From a virus: a DNA stretch of 23,376 bases. A program made the translations under genes and the position numbers. The notes under the pieces are model-generated. The model did not search any database, was not told the DNA's origin, and saw only the letters and a list, made by a program, of their open reading frames with translations. Positions 12,992 through 20,900 of the stretch are shown piece after piece (the first letter of the stretch is position 1; each line of letters opens with the position of its first letter). The stretch spans positions 1 through 23,376 of the IMG/VR virus record IMGVR_UViG_3300030060_006063; one strand, 5' to 3'.

Positions 12992-13325
12992 TGCTTGGAA
13001 AAAAAGACCTTGTGTTTTAAATTATTGGGCTTATAAAGATGAGCTTAGGTTGTTAATGTCTAAAAATAAAGTAGATATTGATAAAGAGATATATGCAGAA
13101 TTTTATATACCTATGCCTAAATCATGGAGTAAAAAGAAGAAAGATAAGTTTGATGGATTAGAACATGAAAAAAGACCAGATATAGATAATTTAGTAAAAG
13201 GTGTTATGGATGCTTTATTTAAAGAAGACTCACATATACACACAATATATGCTAAGAAATTTTGGTCTAAAACACCTAAGATAGTTTTTATCCCTAAGGA
13301 TTTACTATGCGAACATTTGACTTAG
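12918..13325 (+). CDS. rusA: RusA-type Holliday junction resolvase
   Basis: Up to 135 residues. AVPKPRMTRSD (15-25) is the RusA N-terminal loop, and HEKRPDIDNLVKGVMDAL (83-100) plus KEDSHIHTI (102-110) carry the conserved acidic set D88, D90, D98 and D104 that binds metal and cuts four-way junctions. The length fits RusA (about 120). No ATG precedes the conserved N-terminal strand: the first in-frame ATG (12978) would remove it. A TTG start is therefore likely, at 12918, 12924 or 12933; 12933 gives the most usual N-terminus. The gene overlaps the DUF3310 gene and, at its other end, the convergent HTH-like gene by 32 nt. It resolves branched replication or recombination DNA before packaging. 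Confidence 0.88.
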   Translation: MNLKYLKTIELKITAVPKPRMTRSDAWKKRPCVLNYWAYKDELRLLMSKNKVDIDKEIYAEFYIPMPKSWSKKKKDKFDGLEHEKRPDIDNLVKGVMDALFKEDSHIHTIYAKKFWSKTPKIVFIPKDLLCEHLT

Positions 13326-13617
13326 GTGAAAACTTAACTCTTTGTTTGTAAACTATATTCTTTGCTTGCTTTTCTGATATTTCATATTTTACAGAAAGGT
13401 CAATAAAAGTATTACCAACATGCCCTCTGTTTTCTTTTAAGAATTTATCAAAATCATGTATCATCATATAGTTTCTTAAAACCTTGGGGGGTATTACCCC
13501 TCTCTCTGAAAGATGGTAAACAACATCACCCAAAGCGAAACCATCACCAAATCTTTTTGATAAATCATTATAAATTATATCCCTAAATTCAAAAACTACG
13601 CTTTGTTTATTTGCCAT
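13294..13617 (-). CDS. Possible HTH regulator, last gene of the tail-side unit
   Basis: 107 residues, basic. Residues about 69-93 (NTFIDLSVKYEISEKQAKNI followed by VYKQ) look like a helix-turn-helix of the Mor or Martha type, with the turn at the EIS step. The upstream part is helical (FRDIIYNDLSKRFGDGFALG). It overlaps the cysteine-rich gene by 11 nt, so the two form a unit. Its C-terminal codons overlap the end of the rusA gene on the other strand by 32 nt. No signal peptide. If the HTH is real it may control late transcription; the evidence is motif impression only, and it may instead be a tail-related protein. Confidence 0.55.
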   Translation of the reverse strand: MANKQSVVFEFRDIIYNDLSKRFGDGFALGDVVYHLSERGVIPPKVLRNYMMIHDFDKFLKENRGHVGNTFIDLSVKYEISEKQAKNIVYKQRVKFSPKSNVRIVNP

Positions 13618-13849
13618 TCCATAATCCTTTTGGACACTTTATATACGGCTCGTTCATCCTTGCTTTTAGTTTTAAAAAACAACCACAAGCACCACACTTC
13701 TCAAGAATCTCCATACCAAGAGGTTTTTTATAAACACCACATTCATTTGAACGACAAGTTTTTATTCTCTTATTAAAAGTTTTTTCAGAGGTTTTTCTCA
13801 CCCCTTTACCAACTAATAAATCCCAAAATATATAAATTAATGTTTTCAT
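13607..13849 (-). CDS. Small cysteine-rich (zinc-ribbon-like) protein
   Basis: 80 residues. Five cysteines in a ribbon arrangement: RIKTCRSNECGVYKK (27-41), then ILEKCGACGCFLKLKA (49-64), and PYIKCPKGLW (69-78). I recognise the pattern from small phage proteins of unknown function beside tail genes, with a hydrophobic N-terminus (IYIFWDLLVGKG) and a CPKGLW-type end. The ATG is 4 nt after a -7 box, which implies a leaderless message. It lies 25 bp beyond the tape measure stop. Zinc binding is likely from the cysteine spacing; the role is unknown. Confidence 0.65.
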   Translation of the reverse strand: MKTLIYIFWDLLVGKGVRKTSEKTFNKRIKTCRSNECGVYKKPLGMEILEKCGACGCFLKLKARMNEPYIKCPKGLWNGK

Positions 13850-13853
13850 ATTG

Positions 13854-13884
13854 CAAATATAATAAAATTTTTAATTAAAACAAA
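13854..13884 (-). promoter_or_regulatory. Leaderless-type promoter after the tape measure gene
   Basis: Read on the minus strand: TTTG (13884 to 13881), 19 bp, TATATTTG (13861 to 13854), CAAT, ATG. Both boxes match the Bacteroidetes consensus and the spacer is ideal. The -33 lies within the last codons of the tape measure gene. Transcription should start on or next to the ATG at 13849, producing the two small genes independently of the tail message. Confidence 0.65.
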
Positions 13885-16800
13885 GCTGACGATACTTCCA
13901 CTAACTCAACATTTGATTGGCTTTGAGTAACAGAGCTTTCAGTAAGTATAACCTCCTTAGTGTTAATACCAGAAACTATATTTTTAGCAAGCTCTTCCAT
14001 TTGTTGTGAACCACTAACGCTTGTTGATTGAAGCATCCCAGAAGTTCCAGGAGTTACACCTCCATCGGCAAAAGCAATACCTCCACCAGCTTGATTCATA
14101 GCACTTAATTGAGGTTTAAACATCTGTGTAGCCCTTTTTGTTATCACAGCCTCACCACCCTCAAGTTCAACAACTCTTCCTCCAGCGTTAAATTTAACAC
14201 CTCCCTGAGCATGACTTGGCCCATGAACCATACCCCCTCTGGCTAACTTTTCTTCTGGAATTAAACCACCTAAAGCACCAACAAATTTTTGTGAAGCAAT
14301 AGCAGCTATTTGTGCGGCAGCAAGTCCACCAACTACTGCTGCATAAGGTACTCCAGCAACAGGCCCGAGTCCAATAGGAGGTGGTGTTAATGCTGAAACA
14401 ACAGCTAAAGCACCTTGTATCATCGCCTGGATAATATTATTTGCTTTTTGTATTTGAAACTCTTTTTTTGCAATTTTCCTTAACTCTTGTTGCCTCTTCT
14501 CTTCTATATCCTCTTCTCTTTGATTGTAAAGTTTTGTTAAATTTTCTTTAGCCGCCTCATTGTCACCCAAAGCTTCAAGTTCTGCTTTAAAAGCAGTTTC
14601 TCTGTCTTCTCTATCTGCATCATATCTTTCATTTATAGCTTGCCTTTCTCTTGCCAACATATTTGAGGCCCAAGTATTAAAAGCCTCAAAAGCTTGCCTG
14701 TAAAACTCACCATACATAGCTATCTCGTCTGCTATTAACTCTTGTTGACTTGCTGTAGTTTGAGCATTTATCATGTCTATAGCATTAGCTAAATCTTGAG
14801 CATTTCTTATTTGAGCATCAGTAAATATCTCTCCAGCTTCCAATCTTTTTTGTAATTCTGCCTTAAAGTTTTCTGTAATCTGAAAGTCAAGGCCGTTTAC
14901 TCTATTAAACTCTCTAATTTTATTTTGTATAGTATTATCAGCCTCTTGTTTAATAACAGCCATTTTTAACTTCATGTACTTAAAAGCACCCTTAATTCCT
15001 AATTCATCATAGGTCTGTTCAAGTAAGGCTCTTTGAGTCAACCCCTGTTCTACTATATATGTTTCTTCATTCTGAACTTGCTGTAATCCATTATTTCTGG
15101 TTTTTAATATATTTGCCCTTATTTTTTCATTCCTAATTAATTTTTGTTTTTCTATATTAAAAGTGTCATTTAAAAGCTTTATAGATAATTCTTTAGCTGC
15201 ATCACCACCCTCTTTAAGTATTTCAAGCTCCTGTACGCTTAGGTTTTTTAAGTTATCAAACTTAGATTGATTATTTAAAACTGTTTGTGCCAATATCTCA
15301 GCATTATTAGATTTTAAGGCCGTCAAAATAGTTTGTTGATTAGTTTCTGCTAAATTTTTCTGCCTTATTAAGCCATTAAACTCTGTGTCGTATTCCTGGT
15401 TTATAGCGGCTCTTCTTTGCTCAATTCTATCAAAAACAGTTTGAACTATAGTTTTATTTAATTCTTTTAAAAGGTCTTTTGTTTTATTTAACTTAAAACC
15501 AGTATTAACAAACTCTTTTAAATCTTTTGTCCCAGTCTTTAAGCTTGCTGATAAATCATTAAAGAAATTGTCTAATAAACTTACCTCTACACCAAGTTTG
15601 TTTACATCTACTCCAGCCTTATTTGCTTCAATATCAAAACCCTCTAATCCGTTTTGACCCTCTTTAGTTTTCTCAACAAAAGCTTTTATATTTTTCTCCA
15701 TCTGCTCTAAGTCCTCACCATACAAACTCTTCTTGGCAGCCACCATATCAAAATACCTTAATAAAGCACTTTTTTCAAAAAGCTCTTGTTGCCTTTCTAA
15801 TATGATTGCATCCTGTTGTTCTTTCTCTAATTTTCTAAACTCAATTAATAATGTATCTAAATTAGCCTTAACCTTTCTTCTATACGTTTCATCTCCATTT
15901 AATTTTAAGTTTTGATAAACTCTTGTCTGCTGCAACTCAATAGCTAAAGCTTTTTCCAAATCCTGGTTTTGTTGTTTTAATATTTTTACTTTTTCAATCC
16001 TTTCCCTTTGTGCCGCAGTAACTCTTTGATTACTTGCTTTTAAAGATGCAGCAACATCGTCTGTACGAAAACCATCTTTAAAATTACCAATTATCCTGCC
16101 AGTAACCTTATCTGTGTCCTCAGCTATACTTAAAGCTTGATTAGCCTCACGAGTTTTTTCTCTGTTTAGTGCTATTTCTCTTTCAAGTTTTTTTATTTCA
16201 GCATCATTACCAGCTATCTTTAGCTTCTTTTCTTCTTGAGTTATAGCTAAATCTCTTAATTCAATTAAATCTTCTTGAGTAGCAAGCTCTATATCTATAA
16301 GTTCAAGCATATCACCAAACTCACCTTTAAACTGCCTCATAGCTCTTGCACGTTCACTTGTCCCCTCTTCCAATTCAATAATTGCATCAAGCTCATCTCT
16401 AATGGCATCATTTAATCTTCTTTGTTGCATTTCTGTCTCAGACATTTCTTTCCTGAATGTAGCAAAAGTTGCTACAAGGGTTGCTACGGCAGTTATTATA
16501 TTTACCATACCAAGACTCTTGAAAGCAACACCTAAGGCTCTTACCGAAAAAGATGCTGCTGTAACACCAGAAGTTAAGGTTTTTATGGATATAGCAAGAG
16601 CTTTTATAGAAGTTAAAACCCTGGCAAATCCTATAGCAGCAAACCTAACGGCTAAAACAGCTAATACTCTTGATAATAATTTTATCGTTTCTTTTATTGC
16701 ACTTAACGCAACATCACTATTTGTTATTCCTTGTAAAAAAGAAGTTAAACTTGTAATTATATTTCTAATTATAACATCAAATTCATCACCAAGAGCAATA

Positions 16801-17930
16801 CTTAACCCCTCTGCTGCCGACCTTAATATAGTCATATCACCCTCAAGAGTATCTAATCTTATTTGAGACATTCTTGAAGCAGCATCTTCTGCATCATTAA
16901 GTATCTCAACACTATCCTGTAAACCATTTATATTTTGCATTAAAGCCAAAAATGCGGGTGCTGAACGCTTATCTAAAAGCTCAATAGCTTCTGTAGCACC
17001 GAAACCCTCTTCTTTTAACTGCTCCATAGCTGTTATTAATTCAGGTAATCCTGTAACAGCTCCACCTAATCTTTTTGATAATTTAGAAGAAGAATCCCCT
17101 AATCTTAAAAAAACATTTTTTAAAGCATTACCAGCAATAGAACCACTAATACCATTATCAGCAAGATTTGCTAAAAGTGCTGTTGTTTCCTCAAGTGTAA
17201 ATCCTGTTGTTCTTGCTACAGGTGCAACAAACTTCATAGACTCTGTAAATTTATCAAGATTTAAAGCTGAACTTGTAAAAGAAGCAGCCATAACATCTAC
17301 AACATTTTTTGTTTGAATAGCACTCTTACCAAAGGCTCTCAATGTTGTTCCAGCAACTTGAGCAGATTTAGCTAAAGATTCGCCAGTAGCAGCAGATAAT
17401 TGTAGAGTGGCTTGTGTTGCTGCATTTATTTCATCTACACTAAAACCTAATCTCGCAAACTCTTCTTGTAATTTACCAACTTGTGTTGCAGTAAAAATTG
17501 TTGTAGCACCAAATTTTCTTGCTGTTTTTTCTAATTGCAAAAACTCATCATTGGTAGCACCAGAAATAGCTTTAACAGCAGCAAGTTGTGCCTCAAACTC
17601 CGTAAAGGCAGTTACAATGTTTTTCAATCCACCAACAATAGCTCTAACAGCAAAAGCAGAAGCAATAGCAACAGCAGCAGATTTAAATGTATTTATAAGT
17701 TTACTACCAGCTTTATTTAAATTATTAGCTTCTGTAGCAGTTTTACCCATACTGCCTTTTATTGTATCAAACTGTTTACTTAATGTCTTTATTTCAGCAG
17801 TCTTCCTTTTATACTCATCAGTATCTTTAGTTAATTTCTTTAACTCAGTTCTTGCTTTTATTATTTCTGTTTGCAGCCTTTCTAAACCTTTTAGGTCTGC
17901 TTGAAATTGATATGCTGTAGTTATTGCCAT
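13875..17930 (-). CDS. Phage tail tape measure protein
   Basis: 1351 residues. The N-terminus (1-75) is coiled-coil, followed by the TP901-type tape measure core at about 105-340: FEAQLAAVKAISGATNDEFL, then ARKFGATTIFTATQVGKLQEE and ATGESLAKSAQVAGTTLRAFG. Hydrophobic segments at about 80-110, 420-490 and 1170-1220 fit membrane insertion during DNA injection. A long Gln, Glu and Lys coiled-coil fills the middle. The C-terminus has the GG-rich end ARGGMVHGPSHAQGGVKFNA, then VVELEGGEAVITKRA, shared by many tape measures. The length suggests a tail of roughly 200 nm. It starts 3 nt after the stop of the 1625-residue gene. Many antisense frames inside it are shadows. Confidence 0.92.
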   Translation of the reverse strand: MAITTAYQFQADLKGLERLQTEIIKARTELKKLTKDTDEYKRKTAEIKTLSKQFDTIKGSMGKTATEANNLNKAGSKLINTFKSAAVAIASAFAVRAIVGGLKNIVTAFTEFEAQLAAVKAISGATNDEFLQLEKTARKFGATTIFTATQVGKLQEEFARLGFSVDEINAATQATLQLSAATGESLAKSAQVAGTTLRAFGKSAIQTKNVVDVMAASFTSSALNLDKFTESMKFVAPVARTTGFTLEETTALLANLADNGISGSIAGNALKNVFLRLGDSSSKLSKRLGGAVTGLPELITAMEQLKEEGFGATEAIELLDKRSAPAFLALMQNINGLQDSVEILNDAEDAASRMSQIRLDTLEGDMTILRSAAEGLSIALGDEFDVIIRNIITSLTSFLQGITNSDVALSAIKETIKLLSRVLAVLAVRFAAIGFARVLTSIKALAISIKTLTSGVTAASFSVRALGVAFKSLGMVNIITAVATLVATFATFRKEMSETEMQQRRLNDAIRDELDAIIELEEGTSERARAMRQFKGEFGDMLELIDIELATQEDLIELRDLAITQEEKKLKIAGNDAEIKKLEREIALNREKTREANQALSIAEDTDKVTGRIIGNFKDGFRTDDVAASLKASNQRVTAAQRERIEKVKILKQQNQDLEKALAIELQQTRVYQNLKLNGDETYRRKVKANLDTLLIEFRKLEKEQQDAIILERQQELFEKSALLRYFDMVAAKKSLYGEDLEQMEKNIKAFVEKTKEGQNGLEGFDIEANKAGVDVNKLGVEVSLLDNFFNDLSASLKTGTKDLKEFVNTGFKLNKTKDLLKELNKTIVQTVFDRIEQRRAAINQEYDTEFNGLIRQKNLAETNQQTILTALKSNNAEILAQTVLNNQSKFDNLKNLSVQELEILKEGGDAAKELSIKLLNDTFNIEKQKLIRNEKIRANILKTRNNGLQQVQNEETYIVEQGLTQRALLEQTYDELGIKGAFKYMKLKMAVIKQEADNTIQNKIREFNRVNGLDFQITENFKAELQKRLEAGEIFTDAQIRNAQDLANAIDMINAQTTASQQELIADEIAMYGEFYRQAFEAFNTWASNMLARERQAINERYDADREDRETAFKAELEALGDNEAAKENLTKLYNQREEDIEEKRQQELRKIAKKEFQIQKANNIIQAMIQGALAVVSALTPPPIGLGPVAGVPYAAVVGGLAAAQIAAIASQKFVGALGGLIPEEKLARGGMVHGPSHAQGGVKFNAGGRVVELEGGEAVITKRATQMFKPQLSAMNQAGGGIAFADGGVTPGTSGMLQSTSVSGSQQMEELAKNIVSGINTKEVILTESSVTQSQSNVELVEVSSALF

Positions 17931-17933
17931 CTC

Positions 17934-20900
17934 TTAATAATTTTTAGGTTTGTTTCTTAGGTATAGCTTTTTACTATTGCCATCCTCATCTACATAATAA
18001 ACATCAGAAGTAATTGTTAAACTTCCATCTTTTGTTGTTAAATTTGCAACAACTTCACCCCCATAAACACAGAACTCACCAGACTTACTAACACTTATAC
18101 TATTTTGCTTAACGTGCATTTTTCTAACATCATCATAATAACCACTACCAACCTGAAAAATATCATTTTTCTCAAATATATTAGCATTACCAACAACAAC
18201 TTGCCCTCTTGATGCTTGTAATTTTTTACCAAAAGCAATACCATCATGAGCAACATTATTTCTGTTTTTTGGGTTTAATGGTTGATTTGTTACTGCATTT
18301 TTTTTGCTAAAAAGAAGTGGTGGTATTTTAGGTGCTGGACTAAAGTCGTGCATATCTCTTAATGTAACATTATTTGATAAATTAGCTTCCATGCTTCTTT
18401 CTGGGCCTAATTTTGATTTTTTAAAAAAATCACCTCTTTTATTAACGTATATAGTATCACCGTTAGGTGTTTTTACAACCCCCTCAGTACCATCAGGATT
18501 AAATCCACCGTAATTTGTTTCAATTTTACGATATTTAGTATCACCAGGCAAATTTCCTTTCCACTCAATAAGTTCAACTTTTGTTAAAGTGTTTCTTCCT
18601 GGCTGGTAATCAACTATTTTATTAACAGTCCAATAAGTAGCTACACCACCATCCATGTCTATTTTTATTACATCTCTATAATCAAATTGAGCAATATCTA
18701 CTGCTTTAAGGTGCATTTGACATGTTCTCATCGCAGCACCACCATTAATTTTTTGAAATAAACCACCATAATACCTATCAAAAAGACCTCTCTGCATTAT
18801 GCCACTAAAATACTTATTAGCCCAACTTAAATTATCCTCAATAGCACCAGAATCAGCACCATGTTTAAAATTAATACTATAAGCATAAGGATAAGAATAC
18901 TGATTCACATCAGCACTAACATCATTACCCATCTTCCAGTAAGATGTGCTTGAGCTTTCTCCATGCCAATTTAACATTCTAATATTAAATTCTTCTTTTC
19001 TATCTGGTCTTAAATACTCAGTAAACCAACCCCAATCTAAATCATCACCACCATTCCACATACATGGTACAATAGGTTGATTTGATGCTGTTGATGACCA
19101 AGGTATTGTTTTATCTCCATTACCACCTCCAGTTTCAGTAAACAAATCCTTAGTAGGAGAAAAAACTTCTGTACCCATTACATTTTCCTTTTTTCTATAT
19201 AAATCATCATTATATATATCTAAAGAATAAAGCTCTTTCTCTTCTTCAATATTAATTCTATCTGTCACTAAAGTGTCTGAGCCATCCACCTTATATTTAA
19301 AGCTTGTTGTTTTTGCAAGGTCTTCTATTACAAATTTATCAGTCCAATTTTGTTTGTCTATTTTATGAGTCCAATCAACTACTTTCCCTGAGCCGTAAAA
19401 AGCATCATAAGGTTCAACAAAAACTGTTTTTGTGTCTTCATCAGCAGTCCAATGTAAATTAAACATTTGTGTTATTCCCTTTATAAAATCTATCTGTGTT
19501 GTTCCACAACCCAAAGCAGATGATAAATTAACTCTTGATGGAGGCTCATAAGTGTTATCAAGGGTAGGAAAAACCATAAAGTCTTGGTCTTTTATTCTAC
19601 CATTCTTACATTTAACCCACTTAAAGTTTATACCATAATAAGCTATTTGAACTTTATCTCCAGCATTTAAATTAACTTCACACTCTAAAAACTCTGTTGA
19701 ATAAGTAGCATAACCTTGACCATACCAGATAGCCATTTGTTGACCCTCTAAATCTGTTCCGTCAGGGCCGCTATCAGTATTAAGAGAATAAAGATAACCT
19801 GCCTGATAAGATGGGTACTCAAAACCAGCACTATTAATACCCATAACCTGTCCATTAACATGTACCCAAGCAGCCCATCTACCAACATTACCACCACCAT
19901 TACCATTTTTAAATTTAACTTGAGCAGAATAATAAATTTTATATCTACCAGTAAAAGGAACTGTATATCCATCTTGAACATATCCAGGCTCTCCCTCACC
20001 ATCAATGTTAGGAAACATTAAATCTATACCCTCTTCTGTGGGTATATTTGGACAATACCTCCTTGTTACGTTTGGGTCTGTACTTCCTGGAATATTTGGT
20101 AAATCTACTCCTCCAGATTTGGATGCGTGTCCAAACCAATCTCCATCTTCACCCATAGTAAAAGTATCTAATCTATAATCTTCACCACTTGTGTATGGAA
20201 TTATTAATTTTCTAAAAAAAGCACTACTAAAAAAACTACTAACCACATTATATGGTGAATGATTACCGTCCTCATCTTGTATTTGTGAAAAAATAGCCTC
20301 AACAACAGCTTTAGTATATATGGCTGGATGAAAATCTGTTAAAGGAATAACACTATTACTACCATTAGACCACTTACCATAACTTATTAAAGGATATTGA
20401 TATGGTTGTCCAGAAAAATCTTCTGGGTTTTGATAACCTGTTATTGAGCCATTATAACCAACCTGATTCCAAGAACTTGTTACTGTCGCAAAATCTTTAA
20501 CATGTTCTTGTCCTGGCATTTCGAATTTTAAATCACAAAGCTTTTTTTCACCAAGTCTCTCTGGCCAAAAACTTGGGTCTTGTATTATATGGCAAGAGTA
20601 AGTCCCCCCCTTACCTGTTGACATTCTTTCTATCCTTGCATATCCGTTAAAAACATATATGCCATTAGATTTTATTCTTGCTCTCCTCCAACTTATATCT
20701 TTTCTTTGTCTTCTTGAATTATCTGCCGTCATTGATTTAAGGATTCTTTGATTCCTTTTACTTGCAGGAAGTTGAAATGTTTTAGAAAACCCAGTTGCTC
20801 TTTTCCCTGGCTCTCTAACGTCAGCAGAATAAAAATTTAAAGACAAAGGAACTTTATCTGACTCTAAAATATCTAAAACATCATATTTTAAATCTGTCCA

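Noticed and set aside
16402-17904. Long plus-strand open frames (154 and 165 residues) inside the tape measure gene
   Set aside because: They are antisense to a clearly recognised tape measure protein, have Ala, Ser and Val-rich low-information products, and lack promoters or start contexts.
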